From contig OX638345.1 of assembly GCA_951813535.1 (NCBI GenBank), positions 4,313,944 through 4,377,943 on the forward strand: a stretch of 64,000 bases of DNA, in the 5' to 3' direction. The position numbers were made by a program, and so were the translations under genes. Source of the stretch: an uncultured Dehalococcoidia bacterium (GTDB lineage Bacteria > Chloroflexota > Dehalococcoidia > Lucifugimonadales > UBA3495). Shown here in pieces: positions 1 through 8,815 of the stretch. Positions within the stretch are counted from its first letter, which is position 1. Each line of letters opens with the position of its first letter. The notes under the pieces are model-generated. The model saw nothing but the letters and a program-made list of their open reading frames with translations. It had not been told where the DNA came from and made no database searches.

Positions 1-106
1 GCAGGTGCAGATTGCTCGCGAGCCAAGGTGTGAAGTCAAGCGTTTCGTTGGGCCAAATATCCCGCAGACTCACCGGTTCCGGCTCGCCAGGATTTCCGCT
101 CTGCAT
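1..106 (-). CDS. N-terminal fragment of a DUF4268-type protein, cut by the window edge
   Basis: Reading leftward from an ATG at 106, 35 codons stay open to the window edge. The residues include PVSLRDIWPNETLDFTPWL. The pattern 'LR-IWPNE--DFTPWLA-NL' is typical of the N-terminus of proteins with a C-terminal DUF4268/restriction-nuclease-like domain, usually found beside restriction or phage-defence genes. Only the first tenth of such a protein is visible, so the family call is from memory of the motif and the function is not known. A G-rich stretch (AGGGGG) lies about 9 nt upstream of the start and could be the ribosome-binding site. The gene is downstream of, and on the same strand as, the molybdenum hydroxylase gene. 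Confidence 0.55.
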   Translation of the reverse strand, partial: MQSGNPGEPEPVSLRDIWPNETLDFTPWLASNLHL

Positions 107-124
107 CGTGCGTTCCCCCTATAG

Positions 125-154
125 CGTAGGGGCGAACAACCGTCCGCCCCTACG
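125..154. repeat. GGGGCG/CGCCCC intergenic palindrome, copy 1
   Basis: CGTAGGGGCG at 125-134 is perfectly complementary to CGCCCCTACG at 145-154, with a 10-nt loop. The same core recurs at 10123, 32413 and 41009, always next to gene ends. It may work as a transcription terminator or be a REP-like repeat. Confidence 0.7.
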
Positions 155-177
155 AATTCCTGCTATGTCACGACAGC

Positions 178-2511
178 CTATCCGCCGTTCTGGTCCCACA
201 GCGCTTCCAGCACCGCGCCCGGGTTCATGGGCAGGTTGGTCATCCGCACGCCCGTCGCGTCGTGGATGGCGTTGGCGATGGCCGCCATCGGCGGCACGAT
301 GGGAACCTCGCCCACGCCGCGCACGCCGTAGGGATGCCCGGGGTTGGGCACCTCCACCACCACGGTGTCGATCATCGGCAGGTCCAGCGCCGTCGGCATC
401 CGGTAGTCCAGGAAGCTGGAGTTCTGCATCTGCGCGTCGTCGTTGAAGAAGTACTCCTCGTTCAGCGCCCAGCCGATGCCCTGCACCGCGCCGCCCTGGA
501 TCTGCCCTTCCACGTAGGACGGGTGGATGGCCGTGCCCGCGTCCTGGATCGCCGTGTAGCGCAGGATGTCCACCTTGCCGGTGTCCACGTCCACCGCCAC
601 GTCGGCGATGTGCAGCGCGTAGGCGCCGCCCACGCCGGTGGGCGACACGTTGGCGCGCCCCACGATGGGACCGCCGGTGCCGTTCAGCCGCGACGCCAGT
701 TCACGGAAGGTGAAGCGCAGTTCCGGCTCCGACTTGTGCTGGATCACGCCGTTGTCGTATTCCACGTTCTCGGGGTCGATGTCCCAGATGCGAGCGGCGC
801 GGTTGATCATCTGCTGCTTGACGTCCTGCGCCGCCTCATAGGAGGCCCAGCCCGTCTTGAACGCGACGCCGCTGCCGCCGGTCATGGAAGTCCACCCGAT
901 GGAGTTGGTGTCGCCCACCGCTGGCGCAACGTCCTCGGCCGAGAGGCCCAGCACTTCGGCCACGTGCATCGCCGCCACCGCGCGGGAGCCGCCGATGTCC
1001 GGTGAACCCTCGACGAGGCTCACCGTGCCGTCGGTCAGCACACTCACGATGGCGCTGGCCGGGCCGCTGCCGTTGAACCAGAACCCGCCGGCCATCCCGC
1101 GTCCCACCTTCTTGCCCTCGGCTTCCGGTGACCGGTCGATGGGCGCGTTCCAGTGGTCGTGCTCCCGGGCCGCCTGAACGGTCTCCATCCAGCCGATGCT
1201 CCCGAACTGCGGTCCGGTGACCCGGCGGTCGCCCTGCTTGGCGCCGTTCTGGGTGCGGAAGTCCAGCTTGTCCATGCCGATCTTTTCGCAGATCTCGTCG
1301 ACCACCGTCTCCACGGCGAAAGCCGCCGCCGGCGAGCCGGGGGCGCGGTACGCCGCCGTCTTCGGGTGGTTCAGCACCACGTCGGCAGCCTCGATCCGCC
1401 CGTTGGCGATGTTGTAGCAGGACAGGGCGCACTGCGCGCCCGGGTTCACGGGCGAGCCGGGATACGCGCCGGCCTCGTAGAACAGCGTCACGTCGGCGGC
1501 GGTGATTTTGCCGTCGTTGGTGACGCCCATCTTGACGCGCATGTAGCCGCCCGACGTGGGGCCCGTGCCCTCAAACACCTCGGTCCGCGACATCTGTATC
1601 TTCACCGGCCGGCCCGTCTTGCGCGATAGCGCCGCCGCCACCGGCTCCAGGTACACCAGCGTCTTGCCGCCGAACCCGCCGCCGATCTCCAGCTGCGTCA
1701 CCAGCACCTTCGAGACGGGGAGCCCCATGATCGTCGCCGTCTGGTCGCGCACGTTGAAGTGCCCCTGGCTGCTGCACCAGATGTGCAGCGAGTCGTCGGC
1801 ATTCCACAGCGCCGTGGCCGCGTGGGGCTCGATGTAGCCCTGGTGCACCGCCTTGGTGCGGAATTCCCGCTCCACCACCAGGTCGGCGGCCGCGAAGCCG
1901 GCTTCAATGTCGCCCAACTCGTAGAAGTACCGGTTGGGCACGTTGCCCACCTTGCCGGCATCGCCCTCGCCCAGCAAGCCGCCGGGCCGGACGTTGGGGT
2001 CGTTCAGGTTGGCCAGACGCTCGTGGACCAGCGGCGCGTCGTCGCGCATCGCCTCCAGCACGTCGGTCACCGGCTCCAGCACCTCGTAATCGACCTCGAT
2101 GAGGGCCAGCGCCAGCTCAGCCTCGTGGGCGCTGTCGGCGGCCACCGCGGCGATGGCATGCCCCTTGTACAGGGCCTTCTCCGCGGCCAGGCAGTTGTTG
2201 CTCAGGAACTTGGGGTTGATCATCGCCCCCTCGCCCAGGTCCAGCACGCGCCCTCCAGCCTGGGGCAGGTCGGCGGCCGTCACCACCGCCTGGACGCCGG
2301 GCATGGCCTCCGCTTTGCTGGTGTCGATACTCTTGATCCGAGCATGGGCGTGCGGGCTTCGCAGCACCTTGCCGAAGAGCATCCCCGGCAGGGACAGGTC
2401 CGCGCCGTATTGCGCCCGGCCGGTGACCTTGTCGGTCCCGTCGTGCCGGATGGGTCGGCTCCCGATTACGCTGTAGCCGTTGGTAGCGGCCGATTGCTGA
2501 GTGGTCGTCAT
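178..2511 (-). CDS. Xanthine dehydrogenase family molybdopterin-binding subunit
   Basis: This is a 777-residue large subunit of a xanthine dehydrogenase/CO dehydrogenase-type molybdenum hydroxylase. The N-terminal a/b-hammerhead region starts around IGSRPIRHDGTDKVTGRAQY. The molybdopterin-binding stretch GGGFGGKT lies near residue 280. The C-terminal GVRGVGEVP carries the glutamate that acts as base in this family. Such enzymes hydroxylate N-heterocycles, aldehydes or similar carbon centres using water. The usual FAD and 2Fe-2S subunits are not adjacent: the next gene upstream is divergent and the next downstream is unrelated. It must therefore use subunits encoded elsewhere or be an orphan. 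Length is normal for the family. Substrate cannot be assigned from sequence alone. Confidence 0.9.
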   Translation of the reverse strand: MTTTQQSAATNGYSVIGSRPIRHDGTDKVTGRAQYGADLSLPGMLFGKVLRSPHAHARIKSIDTSKAEAMPGVQAVVTAADLPQAGGRVLDLGEGAMINPKFLSNNCLAAEKALYKGHAIAAVAADSAHEAELALALIEVDYEVLEPVTDVLEAMRDDAPLVHERLANLNDPNVRPGGLLGEGDAGKVGNVPNRYFYELGDIEAGFAAADLVVEREFRTKAVHQGYIEPHAATALWNADDSLHIWCSSQGHFNVRDQTATIMGLPVSKVLVTQLEIGGGFGGKTLVYLEPVAAALSRKTGRPVKIQMSRTEVFEGTGPTSGGYMRVKMGVTNDGKITAADVTLFYEAGAYPGSPVNPGAQCALSCYNIANGRIEAADVVLNHPKTAAYRAPGSPAAAFAVETVVDEICEKIGMDKLDFRTQNGAKQGDRRVTGPQFGSIGWMETVQAAREHDHWNAPIDRSPEAEGKKVGRGMAGGFWFNGSGPASAIVSVLTDGTVSLVEGSPDIGGSRAVAAMHVAEVLGLSAEDVAPAVGDTNSIGWTSMTGGSGVAFKTGWASYEAAQDVKQQMINRAARIWDIDPENVEYDNGVIQHKSEPELRFTFRELASRLNGTGGPIVGRANVSPTGVGGAYALHIADVAVDVDTGKVDILRYTAIQDAGTAIHPSYVEGQIQGGAVQGIGWALNEEYFFNDDAQMQNSSFLDYRMPTALDLPMIDTVVVEVPNPGHPYGVRGVGEVPIVPPMAAIANAIHDATGVRMTNLPMNPGAVLEALWDQNGG

Positions 2512-2965
2512 GGTTCACCTCGCAATGTCGAACGGTGGCGTTTGAGAAGGTGGATTACGTGTTGCCGCCATCTTACCATACGGGCCTGCCGTTGCTGGAA
2601 ATTTGTCCCGGTTTGCCAGTTGTGCAGCGTTTGTTGTGTTAGAATCTGAAAAACTGATGCTTGAGCCGCACGCGCTGAACCGCTGACGTTCTGCCACCTT
2701 CCCCCACTCGAAGTCCGAACGCAGCCCGCGCAGGAATTTCATAAAACCCGTCGCCCCATGACACGACCGCGCGCTGCGGACCATGGCACGACCCAACGCC
2801 TTCCGCACCCGTCGTTGCACGCCAACTGCACGAATGACATGAAATTTGTGCTTGCTTTATTAGAATTTGACGATGTGTGCGCTATAATTGCCGAACTCAG
2901 AACCCGACGATTGCGGTGAACGCCCGGCTCACGCCCGGCCGATCGCCCTGGAGGAATAGCGGCAC
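2512..2965. other. Intergenic region between divergent genes, no convincing ORF
   Basis: This 454-bp stretch separates the molybdenum hydroxylase gene (left, minus) from the CoA-transferase gene (right, plus) and must hold both promoters. The minus-strand open frame at 2515-2820 has no family-like features and no good ribosome-binding site, and I do not consider it a gene. Confidence 0.6.
2883..2888 (+). promoter_or_regulatory. Candidate -10 box for the CoA-transferase gene
   Basis: A perfect TATAAT occurs 78 bp before the CoA-transferase start. No good -35 box lies at 16-18 bp spacing (TTGACG at 2868 is too close), so this is only a plausible promoter. Confidence 0.35.
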
Positions 2966-4162
2966 ATGAAACCCCTGGACGGCATCAAGGTACTGGACCT
3001 TACCCGCGCCCTCGCCGGCCCTTTCTGCGCCACCATGCTCGGCGACTACGGAGCCGACGTCATCAAGATTGAACGTCCCGGCGCCGGCGACGATACCCGT
3101 GGGTGGGGACCACCGTTCATCGGCGAGGAATCCGCCTACTTCCTCTCGGTCAATCGCAGCAAGCGCAGCCTCACCCTCAACCTCCGCGACGAGAAAGCCC
3201 AGCAGATCTTCCTCAAGCTGGCTGCCGACGCCGACGTGATCGTTGAAAACTTCACGCCCGACGTGATGAGCAACTTCAACCTCGGCTACGAGGAAGTGAA
3301 GAAGATCAATCCCGCCATCGTCTATTGCTCCATCTCCGGTTTCGGCGCCAGCGGGCCCTACCGCGACCGCCCGGCCTACGACCAGATCATGCAGGGCGTC
3401 AGCGGCCTGATGAGCATCACCGGCGACCTCGGCGGCGACCCTCAGAAGGTTGGCATCGCCGTATCCGACATCGGCGCCGGAATGTGGGCCGCCTTCGCCA
3501 TCATGGCCGCCCTGTTCCATCGCAACTCTCCCGTCGGCAAGGGCGCCGGCCAGTACATCGACCTCTCCATGCTCGACGCCCAGGTCGCCTGGATGACCTA
3601 CCAGGCCGGCTACTACTTCGCCACCGGCGACGCCCCCCAGCGGCTGGGCGCGGCCCATCCCACCCTCGTCCCCTACCAGGGCTTCAAGGGCGGTGATGGC
3701 AAGTTCTTCAACGTCGCGGTCGGCTCCGAGCGCCTTTGGGATCGGTTCTGCCAAGGCATCAACCGCACCGACTTGAAGGACCACCCCGACTACGCCACCA
3801 ACGGCGACCGCGTGAACCACCGCTCCGAGCTGGTCTCGCTTCTGGTGGAACACTTCCGGGGCAAGGACGCCGACGACTGGGTCGCCGACCTGCAGGCCGT
3901 CAGCGTCCCCGCCGGCCCCATCAACGACCTGAAGGACGTGTTCAACGACCCACAGGTGCAACACCGGGAGATGCTCCTGGAAATGCCCCATCCGACCCTG
4001 GGCACAATCCAGCAAACCGGCCTGCCCATAAAATTCTCCGAGACCCCCGGCGAACTGGACAAGCATCCCCCCTTGCTGGGCGAACACAACCACCAGATAC
4101 TCAACGACCTGGGATATTCCGATTCCGACATCGACCAGCTGGCCACCTCCGGCGTCATATAG
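2966..4162 (+). CDS. CaiB/BaiF family CoA-transferase
   Basis: This 398-residue protein belongs to the family III CoA-transferases (formyl-CoA transferase, CaiB, BaiF), which move CoA between carboxylic acids through aspartyl-CoA intermediates. The N-terminus (PLDGIKVLDLTRALAGPF, then GADVIKIERP) is canonical. D168 in VSDIGAG aligns with the catalytic aspartate (Asp169 of formyl-CoA transferase). GAGQYIDLSMLDA follows. The start is supported by GGAGGAA 8 nt upstream. An SDR-like gene begins 35 bp downstream on the same strand, so the two probably form an operon. The acid substrate is unknown; in related bacteria these enzymes serve catabolism of dicarboxylates, carnitine-like compounds or steroid and bile acids. 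Confidence 0.93.
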   Translation: MKPLDGIKVLDLTRALAGPFCATMLGDYGADVIKIERPGAGDDTRGWGPPFIGEESAYFLSVNRSKRSLTLNLRDEKAQQIFLKLAADADVIVENFTPDVMSNFNLGYEEVKKINPAIVYCSISGFGASGPYRDRPAYDQIMQGVSGLMSITGDLGGDPQKVGIAVSDIGAGMWAAFAIMAALFHRNSPVGKGAGQYIDLSMLDAQVAWMTYQAGYYFATGDAPQRLGAAHPTLVPYQGFKGGDGKFFNVAVGSERLWDRFCQGINRTDLKDHPDYATNGDRVNHRSELVSLLVEHFRGKDADDWVADLQAVSVPAGPINDLKDVFNDPQVQHREMLLEMPHPTLGTIQQTGLPIKFSETPGELDKHPPLLGEHNHQILNDLGYSDSDIDQLATSGVI

Positions 4163-4197
4163 ACCCCGTCGAATTGTGAGGTCAGGGAGGTAGTCAC

Positions 4198-5025
4198 ATG
4201 GACTTCGGACTCCAGGATACGGTTGCCCTGGTGGTGGACTCGCATCTTGCCATCGCCACCGCCACCGCCACCGCATTGGCGAAAGAGGGGGCGATCCTTT
4301 CGCTCACCGCGCCCGACAACTACCGCATGCGGCACGTCGAGATGGAAATCGCCCGCAAGCACGTCCCGCAGGATCGGTTCCGCGCCGTCATCGCCGACCT
4401 CGACCGGGAACAGGATATCCACCGCCTGGTCCGCGAGACTCTGCACCGCCAGGGCAACATCAGCGTCATGGTCACCACCGTACAGGACCAGGGCAACTCA
4501 CCGGCCAGCGAACTCGAAGACGAGCAGATCGAGCCGGCCCTGGCTCGCAACTTCATGTCCGCCGTTCACCTGACCCGCGAGGTCCTGCCTCACATGAGGC
4601 GCTACGGCATGGGCCGCATCATCAACCTCGTCCCGTTCTCCGCCATGGAAGTGTCCCCGCACAACACTCTCTCGTCGCTCAGCCTGGCGCCGGTGCTGGC
4701 GTATTTCAAGGGTCTTGCGTCCGAGCTGGCCCCGAACAATATCACGGTCAACAACGTGATCTACGCCGGCGTCCATTCCGAGGAGATCGACGATCCCCAG
4801 CATCCCCCAGGATCCGACGAGCCCGACGCCTCGGACGGTGCGGAGCAGGCGCAGACCTGCACGCAGTCCACCCTCGAGAAAATCGTCGCGGAAGCCCCCA
4901 TGAAACGCATGGGCACGCCCAAGGAAATCGGCGACATCGTCTGCATGATCGCGTCGTCCCAGGCATCCTATCTCACCGGCGCCAACATCATCGTCGACGG
5001 CGGCATCCACCACAACTACGCCTGA
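4198..5025 (+). CDS. SDR-family protein lacking the catalytic residues
   Basis: This 275-residue protein has the length and overall pattern of a short-chain dehydrogenase/reductase: a Rossmann-like start, MRRYGMGRIINL in the strand-4/5 region, GLASELAPNNITVNNV, and a C-terminal ASSQASYLTGANIIVDGG. The key motifs are gone. The nucleotide-binding TGxxxGxG is replaced by VDSHLAIATATA (residues 13-24). Where the YxxxK pair should lie, alignment on FKGLASEL puts Ser159 and Leu163. It is therefore probably not an active NAD(P)-dependent oxidoreductase. It may be a binding, scaffold or regulatory protein working with the CoA-transferase encoded 35 bp upstream. The frame is intact and GC3-rich like its neighbours, so it is not a pseudogene. 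GGGAGGTAG lies 5 nt before the start. Confidence 0.85.
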   Translation: MDFGLQDTVALVVDSHLAIATATATALAKEGAILSLTAPDNYRMRHVEMEIARKHVPQDRFRAVIADLDREQDIHRLVRETLHRQGNISVMVTTVQDQGNSPASELEDEQIEPALARNFMSAVHLTREVLPHMRRYGMGRIINLVPFSAMEVSPHNTLSSLSLAPVLAYFKGLASELAPNNITVNNVIYAGVHSEEIDDPQHPPGSDEPDASDGAEQAQTCTQSTLEKIVAEAPMKRMGTPKEIGDIVCMIASSQASYLTGANIIVDGGIHHNYA

Positions 5026-5106
5026 TCCGCCCGGACGTTTCACCCCCGCATCCCCCCGGCCCCATCCGTCGTCCCAACCTCAACCCGTCGGTCCCAGCGC
5101 CGACCC

Positions 5107-5134
5107 GTCATTCTGGCTTTGAGCCGGAATCCAG
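5107..5134. repeat. REP-like ATTCYSG palindrome, copy 1
   Basis: GTCATTCTGGCT, TTGA, then AGCCGGAATCCAG forms an imperfect hairpin in the gap between the SDR and peptidase genes. It is a member of the widespread 'GTCATTCCCG...CGGGAATCCAG' repeat class, also seen at 7371, 39249 and 44383. Confidence 0.65.
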
Positions 5135-5256
5135 GCGCCCCTCCAGGCCGGCAGCGTCGCCCCTCTGCCATTCCTCGGATTGGTGACAACCGCCCCAAGA
5201 CGGGTTAGGATCAGGCAACGCCCAACTCCCAGCGGCTGCGCACCAAGGAGACCCTC

Positions 5257-6447
5257 ATGGCCAACGCCCGGATGCTTGACGACGCCCGAGAGTACCTGCA
5301 AGCGGAAGACCTCCCCGGCTGGCTGATCTACGACTACCTCGGCTGCAACCCGGTACTGGCCCAGGTCGCCCAGCCGTCGGGCCACGTCACCCGCCCCGTC
5401 TTCCTGTTCGTGCCCGCAACCGGCGCACCCCGCCTGCTCACCCACCATGTGGACGCCGGCAAGTTCGCGGACTCCGGAGAAGGAACCGACCTGGAGCAGG
5501 TGGTGTACAGCAGCCGGGTCACCCTGGAGAGCGCCCTGCAAAACACGCTTTCCGGCTGCGGCCGCGTCGCCATGGAATACTCCCCTCGCAACGGCCTCCC
5601 CCGCGTCTCGCGGGTCGACGCCGGAACCGTCGAGCTGGTCCAGAGCATGGGCGCCCATGTGGTCTCCTCCGCCGACCTGATGCAGTACGCCACCCAGCGT
5701 TGGTCAGCGGACCAGTTGGCGGGACACCAGCGGACCGCCGAGAAGTTGGGCCGCATCGTCAACGAGGCCTTTGCGCGCATCGGCCACCGCCTCGCCGACG
5801 GCCCCACCGAGTTCGAGATCGCCGAATTCATCCGCGCCCGCTTCCGTGAGGAGGGCCTGGTCGCAGCCGACGGCCCCATCGTTTCCACCAACGCCCACTG
5901 CTCCGACCCCCACTACGAGCCCGCGGCTGAGGGCAGCAGCGTCATCGCCCCCGGCGATTGGGTCCTCATCGACCTCTGGGCCCGTGAGGACACGCCCGGC
6001 AGCGTCTACGCCGACATCACCTGGACCGCCTACGTCGGCGACAACCCGTCCGACCGTCACCGCCAGGTCTTCGACATCGTCCTCGGCGCGCGCGACGCCG
6101 CCCTGGCCTTCCTACAGGACTCCTTCTCTCGCGGCGAGCCCATCCAGGGCTGGCAGGCCGACGACGTGGCCCGCTCCTACATCTCCGACCACGGCTTAGG
6201 CGACTACTTCACCCACCGCCTGGGCCACAGCATCTACCACACCGTCCACGGCGAGGGCGTCAACCTGGACAACTTCGAGACCCACGACACCCGCCGGATC
6301 ATCCCCGGCATCGGCTTCTCGATTGAGCCGGGCATCTACCTGCCCGAGTTCGGCGTACGCTCCGAGATCGACGCCTACATGAGCGAGGAGGGCCCCTACG
6401 CCTCGTCCCCCGTGCAGCGGGACATCGTGCTGATTACGGCCCCGTGA
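5257..6447 (+). CDS. M24 family metallopeptidase (Xaa-Pro aminopeptidase-like)
   Basis: This 396-residue protein has the two-domain layout of Xaa-Pro peptidases: an N-terminal creatinase-like domain (to about residue 160) and a C-terminal pita-bread metallopeptidase domain. All five dinuclear metal ligands are visible: D239 (VLIDLW), D253 (YADITW), H324 (HRLGHSIYH), E357 (SIEPGIYLP) and E370 (RSEID). It should be an active cytosolic enzyme that removes N-terminal residues next to proline, or a creatinase/DMSP-lyase-like relative, since the fold is also used for non-peptide C-N or C-S cleavage. AAGGAGAC lies 6 nt before the start. The 3' end overlaps the convergent YceI-like gene by 14 bp. Confidence 0.92.
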   Translation: MANARMLDDAREYLQAEDLPGWLIYDYLGCNPVLAQVAQPSGHVTRPVFLFVPATGAPRLLTHHVDAGKFADSGEGTDLEQVVYSSRVTLESALQNTLSGCGRVAMEYSPRNGLPRVSRVDAGTVELVQSMGAHVVSSADLMQYATQRWSADQLAGHQRTAEKLGRIVNEAFARIGHRLADGPTEFEIAEFIRARFREEGLVAADGPIVSTNAHCSDPHYEPAAEGSSVIAPGDWVLIDLWAREDTPGSVYADITWTAYVGDNPSDRHRQVFDIVLGARDAALAFLQDSFSRGEPIQGWQADDVARSYISDHGLGDYFTHRLGHSIYHTVHGEGVNLDNFETHDTRRIIPGIGFSIEPGIYLPEFGVRSEIDAYMSEEGPYASSPVQRDIVLITAP

Positions 6448-7288
6448 TCGTCCCCGCGAACTCCAGCTCCAGCAGGATTTCGTCCTCCACGCTCACCACT
6501 ATCGCCACTCGGGGCTTGTCCATCCCGAAGTCCTCGAAGGTGAACATCACGCTGGCGAAGCCGGCGACCGTCCCATCCCCAGGAAACTCGGCCATGGCGT
6601 CCCACGTCACCTCCCGCGTCTGATCCTTGACGGTGAGATCACCGGTGATGGTGAACTCCACCGGCCCGCTGGCATCGGCAATCGACGCCGGCAAACCGTC
6701 CACCGACGTGGGCTGGAACACCACCTCCGGATAGGTGTCCGTGACCAGGGTGCGGTTGCGCACGTAGCCGTCCCGCCGGTTGCTGTCCGTCCGCAGCGTC
6801 GCCGCCTGCACCACTATGCGGCTGCCGTCCGCCGCCACGTTGCCGTCCGCATCAAAGGCGATGCGGCCCGCCACGTCCGACGTTTCGCCGATGGCGATCT
6901 TGAAGCCCGTGTTGGCCAGCACTTCCTCCACCTTGTAACGGGCGATGGTGCTTTCGCTCAACGTGAAAACGGTGGCGCCGGACGGCGCCGCCGGTTCCTG
7001 CGCCGGAGCTTCCGTCGGCGCCACCGTGGCAGCCATGGCCTCTGTGGGCGCAATCGTCGGTGCAGCCGCGGGCGCGTTCGTCGGCCCGGCGGTGGGGGCC
7101 GCAACGGTCGGCGCGGCAGTTGCGGCGGGAGGAGCCTGCGTAGCTGCCGCCGGCGCCGAGGTGGCGGGCGCGGCCGGAGCAGCCGGAGCGGCGGACGGTT
7201 CCGCAGCCGGGCCGCCACACGCGACCGTCAGCAGCGCCGACACGAGCATCAGCGCGAGAAATGAGGCAAACGAGGGGAAAAAGCGCAT
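6434..7288 (-). CDS. YceI-like domain lipoprotein with Ala/Pro-rich linker
   Basis: This 284-residue exported protein has a signal peptide (MRFFPSFASFLALMLVS) ending in a lipobox (LLTVAC), so it should be lipid-anchored at the outer face of the membrane. Residues about 26-110 form an Ala/Pro/Thr-rich low-complexity linker (repeats of APAAPA and APTxAP). The rest resembles the YceI lipocalin-like fold: SRIVVQAATLRTDSNRRDGYVRN, YPEVVFQPTSV, FTITGDLTVKDQTREVTW. YceI proteins bind isoprenoid or other amphipathic ligands, and the ligand here is unknown. The long linker suggests the domain is held away from the membrane across a wall or S-layer. It is transcribed convergently with the M24 peptidase, overlapping by 14 bp. 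Confidence 0.9.
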   Translation of the reverse strand: MRFFPSFASFLALMLVSALLTVACGGPAAEPSAAPAAPAAPATSAPAAATQAPPAATAAPTVAAPTAGPTNAPAAAPTIAPTEAMAATVAPTEAPAQEPAAPSGATVFTLSESTIARYKVEEVLANTGFKIAIGETSDVAGRIAFDADGNVAADGSRIVVQAATLRTDSNRRDGYVRNRTLVTDTYPEVVFQPTSVDGLPASIADASGPVEFTITGDLTVKDQTREVTWDAMAEFPGDGTVAGFASVMFTFEDFGMDKPRVAIVVSVEDEILLELEFAGTITGP

Positions 7289-7370
7289 CAGTACAAATCT
7301 CCTGAAGTTATTGGTGTCGGGGCATTTCAGTGATCGTAGCGTTGCAATTTAGATGGTTTAGTTTCCCATC

Positions 7371-7420
7371 ATTCCGGTGCAAGAACAGTCTGCCCGTACT
7401 GATACGGGGCCGGAATCCAG
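7371..7420. repeat. REP-like ATTCCGG palindrome with nested hairpin, copy 2
   Basis: ATTCCGG (7371-7377) and CCGGAAT (about 7410-7416) bracket an inner hairpin CCCGTA-CTGA-TACGGG. The element ends in the ATCCAG that marks the other copies. It lies upstream of the YceI-like gene and the first flavin monooxygenase gene, which are divergent. Confidence 0.5.
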
Positions 7421-7574
7421 TAACCCCTCATATGTAAAAATCCTGTCCATCCTGTGCATCCATGCAAATGAACCACCTGAAACGGAACGCTACCTTCAGT
7501 GAGTCTAACATTGCCCGCCTCAGGGGGCGGGGGTACAATCTCGCCAACATCCGCCAAGAAGGGAGCAACCCATC

Positions 7575-8735
7575 ATGAAATTCGGCCTGGCCTACGAAAT
7601 GCAGCGTCCCGAACTGGACGATCACGCCGTCATCGAGGAAACCATCGAGCAGGTCTGCCTGGCCGACGAGATGGGCTTCGATTATGTCTGGTTCGTGGAG
7701 CATCACTTCCTCACCACCTTCAGCATGTCGCCCTGCCCCGAGGTCATCTTCGGCGCCCTCAGCCGCCTCACCAAGCGCATCCGCCTGGGCTTCGGCGTGG
7801 TCATCCTGCCCTATCATCATCCCGTCCGCGTCGCCGAGCGCGTCGCCATGGTCGACCACCTCACCAACGGCCGCGTCGACATGGGCACCGGCCGCAGCGC
7901 CGCCTACGAGCAGACCGGCATGGGCATCGACCCTCGCGACACCCGCGAGATGTGGGAGGAATCCCTCAGGATGATCCCCCAGATCTGGGATTCCGACTAC
8001 TTCGAGTGGGAGGGCAAGTACTGGAACGTCCCGCCGCGCCAGGTCCTACCCAAGCCCTACCAGCAGCCCCATCCGCCCATCTGGGTCGCTGCCCTCCAGC
8101 CGGCAACCTACGAGCTGGCCGCCCAGCGCGGCATCGGCGTCATGGCCCTGGGCGTCAGCGCCCCCTCGGTGCTGGAGCCCCACATCGCCACCTACCGCGA
8201 GAACATCAAGAAGGCCCAGCCCGTGGGCCGGTTCGTCAACAACCAATGGCTCAGCTCGGTGTTTGGCCTTTGCGGACCCGACAACAGCGCCACCCGACAG
8301 CTCTGCACCGACTCCCTCAAGACCTTCTTCGGCCCCGGTCGTCCCTACGTCCAGGACCAGAAGGACGTCTACGCCCGCCTGCTTGACCAGTGGGGCGGCA
8401 TCCCCGAGCATCTGGAGCAGAACTTCTCCCGCTACGTCGACGTGCCCCCGGACTCCGCTGACAGCAATGGCGAGGCGGCGGACGGCGGTGTCGACCTGTC
8501 CGGCGGAACCGCCCTGGCCCAGAAGATCTGGGAGGAGTTCGACGCCGACACCCTAGCCGAGCGCGGCGTCATCGTCGCCGGCGACCCCGACAGCTGCATC
8601 AAGGCCGCCAAGATGCACGAGGCCACCGGCGTCGACCAGCTCCAATTCCTCATGGCCACCGAGACCGTCGCTCACGACAAGGTCATGGAATCCATCGAAA
8701 TGTTCGGCAAGCACGTCTTCCCGGCATTCAAGTAA
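7575..8735 (+). CDS. LLM class flavin-dependent oxidoreductase
   Basis: This 386-residue luciferase-like monooxygenase has a TIM-barrel start MKFGLAYEMQRPE, then WFVEHHF, GFGVVILPYHHPVRVAERVAMVDHLTNGRVDMGTGR and PHPPIWVAA, all typical of the family. These enzymes use reduced FMN or F420 to oxygenate or reduce diverse organics, and they are greatly expanded in SAR202-type Chloroflexota, where they are thought to attack recalcitrant carbon. The residue supporting a specific cofactor cannot be read by eye. AAGGGAG lies 9 nt upstream. A second family member is encoded at 10187-11272 on the other strand; the two are clearly paralogous at superfamily level but not recent duplicates. Confidence 0.93.
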   Translation: MKFGLAYEMQRPELDDHAVIEETIEQVCLADEMGFDYVWFVEHHFLTTFSMSPCPEVIFGALSRLTKRIRLGFGVVILPYHHPVRVAERVAMVDHLTNGRVDMGTGRSAAYEQTGMGIDPRDTREMWEESLRMIPQIWDSDYFEWEGKYWNVPPRQVLPKPYQQPHPPIWVAALQPATYELAAQRGIGVMALGVSAPSVLEPHIATYRENIKKAQPVGRFVNNQWLSSVFGLCGPDNSATRQLCTDSLKTFFGPGRPYVQDQKDVYARLLDQWGGIPEHLEQNFSRYVDVPPDSADSNGEAADGGVDLSGGTALAQKIWEEFDADTLAERGVIVAGDPDSCIKAAKMHEATGVDQLQFLMATETVAHDKVMESIEMFGKHVFPAFK

Positions 8736-8775
8736 TGCCGTCCAGAGACGCCGGAAGGTGTGCTACGCTGTAATA

Positions 8776-8794
8776 ACCGGCGGCGTCCGCCGGT
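8776..8794. terminator. GC hairpin between the LLM and coiled-coil genes
   Basis: ACCGGCGG-CGT-CCGCCGGT is a perfect 8-bp stem with a 3-nt loop, 40 bp after the monooxygenase stop. It lacks a U-tract, so it could be a weak terminator, an mRNA-stabilising hairpin or a leader element for the next gene. Confidence 0.5.
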
Positions 8795-8815
8795 CATCAT
8801 CAGAGACAGTACAGA

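Noticed and set aside
2515..2820. 101-aa minus-strand frame upstream of the molybdenum hydroxylase
   Set aside because: No ribosome-binding site, no family resemblance and unusual composition; judged non-coding.
2897..4276. 459-aa minus-strand open frame
   Set aside because: It is antisense to the CoA-transferase and has the Val/Gly/His-rich composition of a GC-driven shadow.
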